A stretch of 64,000 nt of DNA from Amnibacterium endophyticum (lineage in GTDB: Bacteria; Actinomycetota; Actinomycetes; Actinomycetales; Microbacteriaceae), in contig NZ_JBHUEA010000018.1 in NCBI RefSeq assembly GCF_042680685.1, positions 17,306 through 81,305 of the forward strand, given 5' to 3'. This document shows positions 14,798 to 23,826 of the stretch, piece after piece. The translations under genes were made by a program, and so were the position numbers. The notes beneath the pieces were generated by a model, which saw nothing but the letters and a program-made list of their open reading frames with translations, made no database searches and had not been told where the DNA came from. The stretch's first letter is position 1, and every line of letters starts with the position of its first letter.

Positions 14798-17700
14798 ATG
14801 CCCGGAGTGCTCGATCGGTTCGGCGCCGCGACCCGCGAGTGGTTCGTCGGCGCCTTCCGCGAGCCCACGCGTGCGCAGGCGGGCGCGTGGGAGGCGATCG
14901 CTGCCGGGCGGCACGCACTGGTCGTCGCGCCCACGGGGTCGGGCAAGACGCTCGCCGCGTTCCTGTGGGCGGTCGACCGGCTGGCCGCGCGCCCGAGCGA
15001 TGCGCCGAAGGGCACCCGCGTCCTCTACATCTCGCCGCTGAAGGCGCTCGGCGTCGACGTGGAGCGCAACCTCCGCAGCCCGCTCGTCGGGGTGACCCAG
15101 ACCGCGAAGCGCCTGGGCGAGACCCCGCCGCCCATCCGCGTCGGCGTGCGCTCCGGCGACACGAGCCAGTCGGAGCGGCGGGCGCTGTCGAACGACCCGC
15201 CCGAGATCCTGATCACGACCCCCGAGTCCCTGTTCCTCATGCTCACGTCGGCCGCGCGGGAGACGCTGACCGAGGTCGACACGGTCATCGTGGACGAGGT
15301 GCACGCCGTCGCCGCGACGAAGCGGGGGTCGCACCTCGCGCTCTCCCTCGAACGGCTCGACGCGATGCTCGAGCAGCCCGCGCAGCGCATCGGACTGTCG
15401 GCGACCGTGAAGCTCGTGGAGGAGGTCGCCCGCTTCCTCGGCGGCCGCTCCCCCGTCACGGTCGTGCAGCCGGCGGCGCAGAAGACCTTCGACCTGAGCG
15501 TCGTCGTCCCGGTCGAGGACATGGCCGACCCCGACCTCGGCAGCGGGTGGCCGGCCGGCGACCCCGAGCAGCCGCTCGAGGGCAGCGCCGCGCAGGACGT
15601 CTTCGACCCGGACGACCCGCTGCCGCAGCGGACGGGCTCGATCTGGCCGTACGTGGAGTCCTCGATCACCGACCTGGTGCTGCAGCACCGCTCGACGATC
15701 GTGTTCGCGAACTCGAGGCGCCTCGCGGAGCGGCTGACGGCGCGGCTCAACGAGGAGTACCAGGAGCGGCTCGAGTCGCAGCAGGCGAGGGAGGAGGCCC
15801 GCGAGGGCGTCGAGGCTCCGGCGGCGCTCGAGCTGGCCGTCGCCGGCAGCGGGCTCGCGAAGCGCGGGCAGCCCGCGCCGGCCGCGGTCCAGGCGTCCTC
15901 CGGCTCGACCCGCGGCGCCACCGAGCTGCTCGCCCGCGCCCACCACGGCTCGGTCAGCAAGGAGCAGCGCGGCCTGATCGAGGACGACCTGAAGTCGGGA
16001 CGGCTGCGCTGCGTCGTGGCGACCTCGAGCCTCGAGCTCGGCATCGACATGGGCGCCGTCGACCTCGTCGTGCAGGTGGGCGCGCCGCCGTCCGCGGCGA
16101 GCGGCCTGCAGCGCATCGGCCGGGCCGGGCACCAGGTCGGCGAGATCAGCAAGGGCGTCGTCTTCCCCGTGCACCAGGCCGACCTGATCCACGCCGCGGT
16201 CGCGACCGACCGGATGCTGCGCGGCGAGCTCGAGTCCATCCGCATCCCCGCGAACCCGCTCGACGTGCTGGCGCAGCAGACGGTCGCGGCGAGCGCGATG
16301 GAGGACCTCGACGTCGAGGCGTGGTTCGACACCGTCCGGCGCAGCGCGCCGTTCGCCGCGCTCCCCCGCTCCGCCTACGAGGCGGTGCTCGACCTGCTGG
16401 CCGGCCGCTACCCGTCCGACGAGTTCGCCGAGCTGCGCCCCCGCATCGTCTGGGACCGCGACGCGAACACGCTGTCCGGCCGCAACGGCGCGCAGCGCCT
16501 GGCGGTCACCTCCGGCGGCACCATCCCCGACCGCGGCATGTTCGGCGTCTTCCTGGTCTCCGGCGGCGAGGGGGGCGGCAACCGTGTCGGCGAGCTGGAC
16601 GAGGAGATGGTCTACGAGTCGCGGGTCGGCGACGTCTTCAGCCTCGGCGCGACCAGCTGGCGGATCCAGGAGATCACGCACGACCGCGTGCTCGTCCTGC
16701 CCGCGTTCGGCGAGCCCGGCCGCGTGCCGTTCTGGAAGGGCGACGGCCTCGGCCGGCCCGTCGAGCTCGGGCGGGCCGTCGGGGCCTTCCAGCGGGAGCT
16801 CGCGACCGCCGACGACGCGCAGGCCGCCGCCGCCGCGCACCGCATCGGGCTCGACGACCGCGCGACCGCGAACCTCGTCCGCTTCGTGAAGGAGCAGGCG
16901 GAGGCGACCGGCAGCGTGCCGTCGGACCGCACCCTGGTGCTCGAGCGGTTCCGGGACGAGCTGGGCGACTGGCGCATCGTGCTCCATTCCCCGTTCGGCA
17001 TGCAGGTGCACGCACCGTGGGCGCTCGCCGTCGGCGCACGCCTCGCCGAGCGCTTCGGCATCGAGAACGGCGCCATGGCCGCGGACGACGGCATCGTGCT
17101 GCGGGTGCCGGACACGGACGCGGAGCCGCCGGGCGCCGACCTGTTCGTCTTCGAGCCGGACGAGCTCGACGAGACGGTGACCACCGAGGTGACCTCGTCG
17201 GCGATCTTTGCGTCCCGCTTCCGCGAGTGCGCGGCGCGCGCCCTGCTGCTGCCGCGCTACAACCCCGGACGGCGATCGCCCCTGTGGCAGCAGCGCCAGC
17301 GCGCCAGCCAGCTGCTCGACGTGGCGAAGAAGTTCCCGACCTTCCCGATCATCTTCGAGACCATCCGCGAGGTGCTGCAGGACGTGTACGACCTGCCCGC
17401 GCTGAAGGAGCTCGCGGCCGGGCTCGAGAGCCGCGCGATCCGCATCGTGGAGGTCGAGACGCCGACCGCGAGCCCGTTCGCCCGCAGCCTGCTGTTCAGC
17501 TACGTCGGCGCGTTCATGTACGAGGGCGACAGCCCGCTGGCGGAGCGCAAGGCGCAGGCGCTCGCCCTCGACGCGACGCTGCTCTCGGAGCTGCTCGGCC
17601 GCGTCGAGCTGCGCGAGCTGCTCGACGCCGCCGTGGTCGAGCGCACGGAGCAGGAGCTGCAGCGACTCGCCCCCGACCGCCGGCTGCAGGGCCTGGAGGG

Positions 17701-19507
17701 CGTCGCCGACCTGCTCCGCCTGCTCGGGCCGCTCACCGCCGACGAGATCGCGGCCCGCCTGGTCGTGGGCGAGCACGCGGCGACCGCGGAGCAGGCGGGC
17801 GGGTTCGTGGCCGAGCTCGTCGCGTCGAAGCGGGCGATCGAGGCGTCCTGGGGCGGCGAGCGCTGGGTCGCCGCGATCGAGGACGCGAGCCGGCTGCGCG
17901 ACGCGCTCGGCGTGCCGCTGCCGATCGGGGTGCCGGTCGCCTTCGTCGAGCCCGTGCAGGACCCGCTCGGCGACCTCGTCGGCCGGTACGCGCGCACGCA
18001 CGGCCCCTTCACCGCGGCCGCCGCGGCGCAGCGCCTCGGGCTCGGCCCCGCGGTGGTGGTCGACACCCTCCGCCGACTGCTGGACGCGCGCCGCGTCACC
18101 GAGGGCGAGTTCCGCCCGGGTGGCACCGGCGCGGAGTGGTGCGACGTCGAGGTGCTGCGGCGCCTGCGCAGCAGGTCCCTCGCCGCCCTGCGGAAGGAGG
18201 TCGAGCCGGTCGAGCAGGCCGCCTTCGCCCGCTTCCTGCCCGAGTGGCAGCACGTGGGCGCGCTGGACGCCGAGGGGCGCCGCACCGGCCGCAGCCTGCG
18301 GGGCGTCGACGGGGTCGCGACGGTGATCGAGCAGCTCGCGGGCGTGCCCGTCCCCGCCTCCGCGTGGGAGACGCTGGTGCTGCCCGCCCGGGTCCGGGAC
18401 TACGCGCCCGCGATGCTCGACGAGCTGACCGCGACGGGCGAGGTGGTCTGGTCGGGCGCCGGACGGCTCGCGGGCAGCGACGGCTGGGTCGCGCTCCACC
18501 TCGCCGACGCGGTCCCGTTGACACTGCCGGAGGCGGAGCAGGGCGAGCGCACGCCGCTGGAGCAGGAGGTGCTCGCGACGCTCGGCGGTGGCGGCGCGTT
18601 CTTCTTCCGTCAGCTCGCCGACACCGTCGGTGCGGTCGACGACCACGCGCTCACGACCGCGCTCTGGAACCTCGTGTGGAGCGGCCTGGTCACGAACGAC
18701 ACGTTCGCGCCGGTCCGTGCGCTCGTCGGAGCGAGGGGCTCCGGCACCGCGCACCGGACGCAGCGTCGGGCGCCGCGGGCGAAGAGCTACCGGGGCCGCG
18801 GGCGCCCGGCGATGCCAGTCCGCAGCGGACCGCCGAGCACGGCGGGGCGCTGGGCGATCCTGCCGCTGCCCGAGGACGATCCGACGGTGCGTGCGGCCGC
18901 CACGGCGGAGATCCTGCTCGACCGGTACGGCGTCGTCACCCGCGGCTCCGTGCAGGCGGAGCAGGTCCCGGGCGGGTTCGCGCTCGTCTACAAGACGCTC
19001 GCCGCGCTCGAGGAGGCGGGGCGCGCCCGGCGCGGCTACTTCGTCGAGCAGCTCGGCGCCGCGCAGTTCTCCACCGCGGGCACGGTCGACCGGCTGCGCA
19101 AGCACGCCCGGGACGCGAACGACGAGGTGCCCGACCCCGCCGTCGTGGTGCTCGCCGCCACCGATCCCGCCAACCCGTACGGCGGTGCGCTGCCGTGGCT
19201 GGAGACGGCGTCGGACGGCGGCCACCGTCCCGGCAGGAAGGCCGGCGCCCTCGTCGTCCTCGTCGACGGGCACCTCGTGCTCTACGTCGAGCGGGGCGGC
19301 AAGACCGTGCTCCGCTTCTCCGCGGGTGACGGCGCGATGGGCCTCGCGGCCGACGGGCTCGCTGCCGCGGTGCGCTCCGGTGCCGTGCCGCATCTGGTCG
19401 TGGAGAAGGTCGACGGCGAGTACGCCCTCGGCTCCGAGTTCGGCAAGCGGCTCGAGTCCGCCGGCTTCGCGGCGACGCCGAAGGGCCTGCGGCTCCGTGC
19501 CACGTAG
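14798..19507 (+). CDS. lhr: Lhr-type ATP-dependent DNA helicase
   Basis: A giant superfamily 2 helicase of 1569 aa, the full length of bacterial Lhr. Motif I is APTGSGKT at residues 44-51 and motif II is DEVH at about 165-168, followed by SAT. The RecA2 domain ends with an HRxGRAGHQ-type motif VI, seen as LQRIGRAGHQVGE. Behind it come the winged-helix domain and the long Lhr C-terminal region. Mycobacterial Lhr is a 3'-to-5' translocase induced by DNA damage. Here, as in mycobacteria, the gene sits next to a Nei-family glycosylase, supporting a shared repair role. The ATG at 14798 is chosen over the in-frame ATG six codons earlier because the family begins there. Confidence 0.95.
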   Translation: MPGVLDRFGAATREWFVGAFREPTRAQAGAWEAIAAGRHALVVAPTGSGKTLAAFLWAVDRLAARPSDAPKGTRVLYISPLKALGVDVERNLRSPLVGVTQTAKRLGETPPPIRVGVRSGDTSQSERRALSNDPPEILITTPESLFLMLTSAARETLTEVDTVIVDEVHAVAATKRGSHLALSLERLDAMLEQPAQRIGLSATVKLVEEVARFLGGRSPVTVVQPAAQKTFDLSVVVPVEDMADPDLGSGWPAGDPEQPLEGSAAQDVFDPDDPLPQRTGSIWPYVESSITDLVLQHRSTIVFANSRRLAERLTARLNEEYQERLESQQAREEAREGVEAPAALELAVAGSGLAKRGQPAPAAVQASSGSTRGATELLARAHHGSVSKEQRGLIEDDLKSGRLRCVVATSSLELGIDMGAVDLVVQVGAPPSAASGLQRIGRAGHQVGEISKGVVFPVHQADLIHAAVATDRMLRGELESIRIPANPLDVLAQQTVAASAMEDLDVEAWFDTVRRSAPFAALPRSAYEAVLDLLAGRYPSDEFAELRPRIVWDRDANTLSGRNGAQRLAVTSGGTIPDRGMFGVFLVSGGEGGGNRVGELDEEMVYESRVGDVFSLGATSWRIQEITHDRVLVLPAFGEPGRVPFWKGDGLGRPVELGRAVGAFQRELATADDAQAAAAAHRIGLDDRATANLVRFVKEQAEATGSVPSDRTLVLERFRDELGDWRIVLHSPFGMQVHAPWALAVGARLAERFGIENGAMAADDGIVLRVPDTDAEPPGADLFVFEPDELDETVTTEVTSSAIFASRFRECAARALLLPRYNPGRRSPLWQQRQRASQLLDVAKKFPTFPIIFETIREVLQDVYDLPALKELAAGLESRAIRIVEVETPTASPFARSLLFSYVGAFMYEGDSPLAERKAQALALDATLLSELLGRVELRELLDAAVVERTEQELQRLAPDRRLQGLEGVADLLRLLGPLTADEIAARLVVGEHAATAEQAGGFVAELVASKRAIEASWGGERWVAAIEDASRLRDALGVPLPIGVPVAFVEPVQDPLGDLVGRYARTHGPFTAAAAAQRLGLGPAVVVDTLRRLLDARRVTEGEFRPGGTGAEWCDVEVLRRLRSRSLAALRKEVEPVEQAAFARFLPEWQHVGALDAEGRRTGRSLRGVDGVATVIEQLAGVPVPASAWETLVLPARVRDYAPAMLDELTATGEVVWSGAGRLAGSDGWVALHLADAVPLTLPEAEQGERTPLEQEVLATLGGGGAFFFRQLADTVGAVDDHALTTALWNLVWSGLVTNDTFAPVRALVGARGSGTAHRTQRRAPRAKSYRGRGRPAMPVRSGPPSTAGRWAILPLPEDDPTVRAAATAEILLDRYGVVTRGSVQAEQVPGGFALVYKTLAALEEAGRARRGYFVEQLGAAQFSTAGTVDRLRKHARDANDEVPDPAVVVLAATDPANPYGGALPWLETASDGGHRPGRKAGALVVLVDGHLVLYVERGGKTVLRFSAGDGAMGLAADGLAAAVRSGAVPHLVVEKVDGEYALGSEFGKRLESAGFAATPKGLRLRAT

Positions 19508-19560
19508 CAGTGGCCGCGGTGCGACCGCGGGTGACCCCGTGACGGTGAGCGGGATGCGCG

Positions 19561-20355
19561 ATGCCTGAGGGCGACACCGTCTACCGCGCCGCGAGGAACC
19601 TCGACACGGCCCTCGCGGGCCAGGTGCTGACGGGCTGCGACGTCCGGGTGCCCAGGTACGCGACCGTCGACCTGACCGGCCAGACGGTCGAGTCGGTCGG
19701 CAGCCGCGGCAAGCACCTGCTGCTGCGGACCGAGGAGGCGCTCGTCCACTCGCATCTGAAGATGGAGGGCGCCTGGCACCTGTACCGGCCCGGGGGCCGC
19801 TGGCGGCGGCCGGCGTTCGAGGCCCGCATCGTGCTCGACACCGCGCCCTGGCAGGCGGTCGGCTTCGCGCTCGGCGTGCTCGAGGTCCTGCCGCGGGCGC
19901 AGGAGGAGGACGTGGTCGGGTACCTCGGGCCGGACCTGCTCGGCCCGGACTGGGACGCGGAGACGGCGCTCGCGAACATCGCGGCGCAGCCGGAGCGGGC
20001 GATCGGGCTCGCGCTGCTCGACCAGCGGAACCTGGCCGGGGTCGGCAACGTGTACCGGAACGAGCTCTGCTTCCTCCGCGGCGTGCTGCCGACCCGGCCG
20101 GTCGGCGAGGTGCGGGACCTGCCCCGGATGGTCGACCTGGCGAAGCGCACCCTCGAGGCGAACAAGAACCGGGTCGAGCGGACCTTGACCGGCGACACGA
20201 GGTCCGGGAAGCAGGACTGGGTCTACGGCCGCACGGGCAAGCCCTGCCGCCGCTGCGGCACCCGGATCCGCGGCGGCTCGCTCGGCGACCCGGTGCGCCC
20301 GGGCCAGGGCGCGCAGGACCGCGAGACCTACTGGTGCCCCCGCTGCCAGACCTGA
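19561..20355 (+). CDS. nei2: Fpg/Nei-family DNA glycosylase (Nei2 type)
   Basis: A 264-aa base-excision repair glycosylase/AP lyase. The start MPEGDTVYR supplies the catalytic Pro2 and Glu3, and the conserved active-site Lys is K51 in SRGKHLL. The helix-two-turn-helix segment is LDQRNLAGVGNVYRNE. The C-terminal zinc finger uses C229 and C232 (CRRCG) with C259 and C262 (CPRC). The length and MPEGDTV start fit endonuclease VIII rather than Fpg, implying oxidised pyrimidines as likely substrates. It lies 53 nt after lhr on the same strand and is likely cotranscribed. Confidence 0.93.
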   Translation: MPEGDTVYRAARNLDTALAGQVLTGCDVRVPRYATVDLTGQTVESVGSRGKHLLLRTEEALVHSHLKMEGAWHLYRPGGRWRRPAFEARIVLDTAPWQAVGFALGVLEVLPRAQEEDVVGYLGPDLLGPDWDAETALANIAAQPERAIGLALLDQRNLAGVGNVYRNELCFLRGVLPTRPVGEVRDLPRMVDLAKRTLEANKNRVERTLTGDTRSGKQDWVYGRTGKPCRRCGTRIRGGSLGDPVRPGQGAQDRETYWCPRCQT

Positions 20356-20382
20356 CGCACGCGATGCAGCCGCTCACCCCAC

Positions 20383-20415
20383 CGCTGGTCGAGGTGCGAG
20401 CGCAGCGAGCCTCGA
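20383..20415. repeat. 33-nt dispersed repeat, copy 1
   Basis: This 33-nt unit is repeated exactly at 20436-20468. It contains the inverted pair TCGAGG...CCTCGA and can fold into a hairpin. A degenerate copy in the opposite orientation lies at 43276-43310 after radA. The unit looks like a REP-type intergenic repeat. Confidence 0.85.
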
Positions 20416-20435
20416 CAGCGCCCGGCCCCACCCAG

Positions 20436-20468
20436 CGCTGGTCGAGGTGCGAGCGCAGCGAGCCTCGA
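20436..20468. repeat. 33-nt dispersed repeat, copy 2
   Basis: An exact second copy of 20383-20415, separated from it by 20 nt. The two copies fill most of the 157-nt gap between nei2 and the YbaK gene. Confidence 0.85.
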
Positions 20469-20512
20469 GACCACCCGGCCCGCGCACCGGCCCCTCCTGC
20501 GAGGATCGCCCG

Positions 20513-21001
20513 GTGAGCAGGAAGCCGCCCTCCACCGCGGCGACGAAGGCGCTCGACGCGCTCGGGGTCGTCTACACGCCCCGCCCCTACGACCACGACC
20601 CGGCGACCGTCGACTACGGCGAGGAGGCGGCGAGGGCGCTCGGGGTCCCGGCGCAGCGGGTCTTCAAGACCCTGGTGGCGGAGGTCGAGGGCCGCGGCGT
20701 CGTCGCCGTCGTGCCCGTCTCGTCGATGCTCGACCTCAAGGCGCTGGCCGGGTCGCTCGGCGCCAAGCGCGCCGTGATGGCGGCGCCGGAGGCGGCCGAG
20801 CGCCGCACGGGCTACGTCGTCGGCGGCATCAGCCCGTTCGGGCAGCGGTCGCGGCTCCCCCTCGTGCTCGACGAGAGCGCTGCGGAGCTGCCGACGATCC
20901 TCGTGTCCGGCGGCCGGCGCGGCTTCGACCTCGAGGTGGCGCCGCACGATCTGCTGCGGGCGACCGGCGGCTCGACCGCCCCGATCGCGACGGCCCGATG
21001 A
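20513..21001 (+). CDS. ybaK: Cys-tRNA(Pro)/Cys-tRNA(Cys) deacylase, YbaK family
   Basis: A 162-aa YbaK/EbsC-type trans-editing factor, which hydrolyses Cys misattached to tRNA(Pro). Family signatures are the N-terminal ALDALGVVYTPRPYDHDP, the KTLVAEVEG strand around the conserved Lys, the VSSMLDLKALAGSLGAKR segment, and GYVVGGISPFGQR followed by a late ILVSGGRRG loop. The GTG at 20513 is the first start after the repeats. The gene overlaps the next one by 4 nt, so both form a unit. Confidence 0.9.
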   Translation: MSRKPPSTAATKALDALGVVYTPRPYDHDPATVDYGEEAARALGVPAQRVFKTLVAEVEGRGVVAVVPVSSMLDLKALAGSLGAKRAVMAAPEAAERRTGYVVGGISPFGQRSRLPLVLDESAAELPTILVSGGRRGFDLEVAPHDLLRATGGSTAPIATAR

Positions 21002-21726
21002 GGGCCGGCCGGCTCGCGGCCGGGCTCGCCGCCGCCGGAGGGCTCGGGTACCTCGTCTGGCTCGCCCGCCACCGGGCGGCGTGGACCGTGCTGCTCACGA
21101 ACCGCATCCCCGCGCACCACGAGCACTGGCGCGAGCGGGGGCGCCGCCGTGAGGGGAGCGTGCTCTACGTCGCGCTCGGCGACTCCGCGGCGCTCGGGCT
21201 CGGGGCGTCGCGGCCGGAGCGCGGCTACGTCGGGCTGCTCGCCGACGAGATCGCTCGGATCACGGGGCGGCACGTCCGCGTGCGCAACCTCTCGATCGAC
21301 GGCGCGACCTGCGCGGTGGTGCTGCAGGACGAGCTGCACCGCGTGCCGGACGAGCCCGCGCTGGTCTGCACGATCGACATCGGCGCGAACGACGTGTGGA
21401 GCTTCGAGCCGGAGCGCTTCCGCCGAGAGCTGGGGCAGGTGCTCGCCGCGCTGCCCAGCGGGACGCTGGTCGCCGACGTCCCGAGCTTCGCCCCGCTGCC
21501 GGTGGCGGGGCGCGTGCGCCGGATGAACACGATCGTCCACGAGCTGGTCGCGGCGCACGGGCACGTGCTCGTGCCGCTGAACGCGACGACCGCGCGCGGC
21601 GGCCCTCTCTCCGCGCTCCGGAACGCGGCGGGCGACCTGTTCCACCCGAACGACCGCGGCCACGCCCGCTGGGCGGAGGCGTTCCTCCCGCCCCTCCGCG
21701 CGCGCCTCGCCGATAGCGGCTACTGA
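20998..21726 (+). CDS. SGNH/GDSL-type hydrolase, membrane anchored
   Basis: A 242-aa esterase of the SGNH superfamily. Block I is ALGDSAALGLG with nucleophile Ser63, block III contains DIGAND, and block V is DLFHPNDRGH, giving the Asp-His pair. The N-terminal residues 1-24 form one hydrophobic stretch that could be a signal anchor, so the enzyme may face outside the membrane. It overlaps the ybaK stop codon by ATGA, implying translational coupling. The substrate is unknown, and lipid or cell-wall acyl esters are typical. Confidence 0.85.
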   Translation: MRAGRLAAGLAAAGGLGYLVWLARHRAAWTVLLTNRIPAHHEHWRERGRRREGSVLYVALGDSAALGLGASRPERGYVGLLADEIARITGRHVRVRNLSIDGATCAVVLQDELHRVPDEPALVCTIDIGANDVWSFEPERFRRELGQVLAALPSGTLVADVPSFAPLPVAGRVRRMNTIVHELVAAHGHVLVPLNATTARGGPLSALRNAAGDLFHPNDRGHARWAEAFLPPLRARLADSGY

Positions 21727-21792
21727 CCTCGCGCGGTCGCTCCGCCACCTCGCGCGGTCCTCGTGGCGCCCGAGCCCGGCGGCGAGGGCGGC

Positions 21793-22908
21793 TCAGCCGC
21801 GCTCGGGGACGTGCCGCTCGTCCGGGCCCACGTACTCCGAAAGCGGGCGGATGAGCGCGTTAGCCTCCAGCTGCTCCATGACGTGCGCGGTCCAGCCGGT
21901 CACGCGCGCCGCGACGAACAGCGGCGTGAACACCTCGGTGTCGAAGCCCATCAGGTGGTAGGCCGGGCCCGACGGGTAGTCGAGGTTCGGCTTGATCGAC
22001 TTGCGCTCGTCCATCGCCCGCGCGAGCTCCTCGTACAGCGCGAGCAGGTCGGGTCGGTCGTACTCGGCGACGAGCGTCTCGAGGGCGGCCTTCATGGTCG
22101 GCACGCGGGAGTCGCCGTGCTTGTAGACGCGATGCCCGAAGCCCATGATCTTCCGCTTCTCCGCGAGCGCCGCGTCGAGCCAGCCCGCCGCGGCGTCCGC
22201 CGACCCGATCTCGTCGAACGCGTGCATGACGGCCTCGTTCGCGCCGCCGTGCAGGGGCCCCTTGAGCGCGCCGATCGCCGCCGTGACGGCCGAGTACAGG
22301 TCCGCGAGCGTCGAGGTGACGACGCGGGCGGTGAACGTCGACGCGTTGAAGGAGTGCTCGGCGTACAGCGTCATCGAGACGTCGAAGGCCTTCACGACCG
22401 TCGGGCCGGGCACGCTGCCGAAGGACATGTGGAGGAGGTTCGCGCTGTAGCCGAGGTCGTCCCGGGGCTCGACCACCGGCAGGTCGTGCCGTCGACGCTG
22501 CACGTAGGCGACGATCGCGGGCAGCTTCGCGAAGAGCCTCATCGACTTCTCGAGGTCCGCCTCGCGCGAGGAGTCGGCGACGGCCGGGTCCCCGGCGCCG
22601 ATGACGCTGACGGCCGTGCGGACGAGGTCCATCGGCGCCGCGTCGCGCGGGAGGTCGTCGATGACGCGCTTGACGCCCTCGTCGAGGCGCCGCTGCGATC
22701 GCTCCGCCTGCTGGAAGGCGGCGAGCTGCGCCTCGTCGGGCAGCTCGCCGTGCCACAGCAGGTGGGCGACCTCCTCGAAGGAGCAGCGGTCCGCCAGCTC
22801 CTGCACCGGGTACCCGCGGTAGAGCAGCGAGTTGGTCTCGGGGTTCACCTTCGAGATCGCGGTGGTGTCGACGACGACGCCCGCGAGCCCCTTCTTGATG
22901 TCGGCCAT
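21793..22908 (-). CDS. prpC: 2-methylcitrate synthase
   Basis: A 371-aa citrate synthase-fold enzyme condensing propionyl-CoA with oxaloacetate. The N-terminus MADIKKGLAGVVVDTTAIS and the segment YRGYPVQELA are typical of 2-methylcitrate synthases rather than housekeeping citrate synthases. Catalytic segments include AEHSFNASTFTARV and GPLHGGANEAVM, plus the GFGHRVYK His. It is the last gene of a prpD-prpB-prpC unit. An in-frame GTG lies one codon upstream, but ATG at 22908 is the likely start. The next gene downstream is convergent, so the unit ends here. Confidence 0.93.
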   Translation of the reverse strand: MADIKKGLAGVVVDTTAISKVNPETNSLLYRGYPVQELADRCSFEEVAHLLWHGELPDEAQLAAFQQAERSQRRLDEGVKRVIDDLPRDAAPMDLVRTAVSVIGAGDPAVADSSREADLEKSMRLFAKLPAIVAYVQRRRHDLPVVEPRDDLGYSANLLHMSFGSVPGPTVVKAFDVSMTLYAEHSFNASTFTARVVTSTLADLYSAVTAAIGALKGPLHGGANEAVMHAFDEIGSADAAAGWLDAALAEKRKIMGFGHRVYKHGDSRVPTMKAALETLVAEYDRPDLLALYEELARAMDERKSIKPNLDYPSGPAYHLMGFDTEVFTPLFVAARVTGWTAHVMEQLEANALIRPLSEYVGPDERHVPERG

Positions 22909-22917
22909 CACTGCCTC

Positions 22918-23826
22918 TCAGCTCCGGTTGTTGGCGAGGTCGAAGGTGGCGACGCCGTCGTCGAAGGCGGCGTAGCCCGCGTAGTCGACGAGCTCGTAGA
23001 GCCGCGCCCGGGTCTGCATCCCCGGCACCTGCGACTGCAGCGAGCCGTCGCCCGCGAGCGCGTCGAGGCCGCGCTCGATCGCGCCCATCGCCATCCGCAG
23101 CAGCGAGACCGGGAAGATCACCATGTTCACGCCGACGTCCTGCAGCTGCTGGACGGTGAAGAGGTCGCTCTTGCCGAACTCGGTCATGTTGGCGAGGAGC
23201 GGCACGTCGACGGCGGCGCGCATGGCCTCGAACTCGGACAGGTCCGCCATCGCCTCGGCGAAGATCGCGTCCGCGCCCGCGTCGGCCAGCGCCTTGGCGC
23301 GGTCGGTGGCGGCGCGCAGCCCCTCGACGCCGCGGACGTCCGTGCGCGCCATGACGACGAAGTCGGGGTCGCGGCGCGCCTGGACCGCGGCCCGGATGCG
23401 GTTCACCGCCGTCGCCTCGTCGACGACCTCCTTGCCGTCGAGGTGCCCGCACCGCTTCGGGTTGACCTGGTCCTCGAGGTGGACGCCCGAGAGGCCCGCG
23501 TCCTCGAGCAGCTGGACCGTGCGCGCGACGTTCATCGGCTCGCCGAACCCGGTGTCGCCGTCGATCAGCGTGGGGAGGTCGGTGTTGCGCGAGATCTGCG
23601 CACCCCGCTGGACGACCTCGGTCAGCGTGGTGAGCCCGATGTCCGGCAGCCCCAGCTCGTTGGCCATCACGGCCCCGGAGATGTAGACGCCCTCGAACCC
23701 CTTCTCCTGGATGAGCGGCGCGGTCAGCGGGGTGAACGCGCCCGGGAACCGCTGGATGGCCCCGCTGGCGAGCCCCGCGCGGAACGCCTGCCGCTTCTGC
23801 GACGGGGTGACGGTGGTGTGCAGCAT
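22918..23826 (-). CDS. prpB: 2-methylisocitrate lyase
   Basis: A 302-aa member of the isocitrate lyase/PEP mutase superfamily that splits 2-methylisocitrate into pyruvate and succinate. The catalytic loop carries the KRCGH motif (NPKRCGHLDGKEVV), with Mg-binding acids in DGDTGFG and EDQ. The N-terminus (TPSQKRQAFRAGLASG) is that of methylisocitrate lyases. Its ATG overlaps the prpD stop codon as TGATG, and prpC follows after 9 nt, so the three genes are translated from one mRNA. Confidence 0.95.
   Translation of the reverse strand: MLHTTVTPSQKRQAFRAGLASGAIQRFPGAFTPLTAPLIQEKGFEGVYISGAVMANELGLPDIGLTTLTEVVQRGAQISRNTDLPTLIDGDTGFGEPMNVARTVQLLEDAGLSGVHLEDQVNPKRCGHLDGKEVVDEATAVNRIRAAVQARRDPDFVVMARTDVRGVEGLRAATDRAKALADAGADAIFAEAMADLSEFEAMRAAVDVPLLANMTEFGKSDLFTVQQLQDVGVNMVIFPVSLLRMAMGAIERGLDALAGDGSLQSQVPGMQTRARLYELVDYAGYAAFDDGVATFDLANNRS

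Noticed and set aside
14078..20947. 2289-aa minus-strand open frame across the esterase, lhr, nei2 and ybaK
   Set aside because: Low-complexity Arg/Ala/Asp/His composition and full overlap with well-supported plus-strand genes show it to be a shadow.
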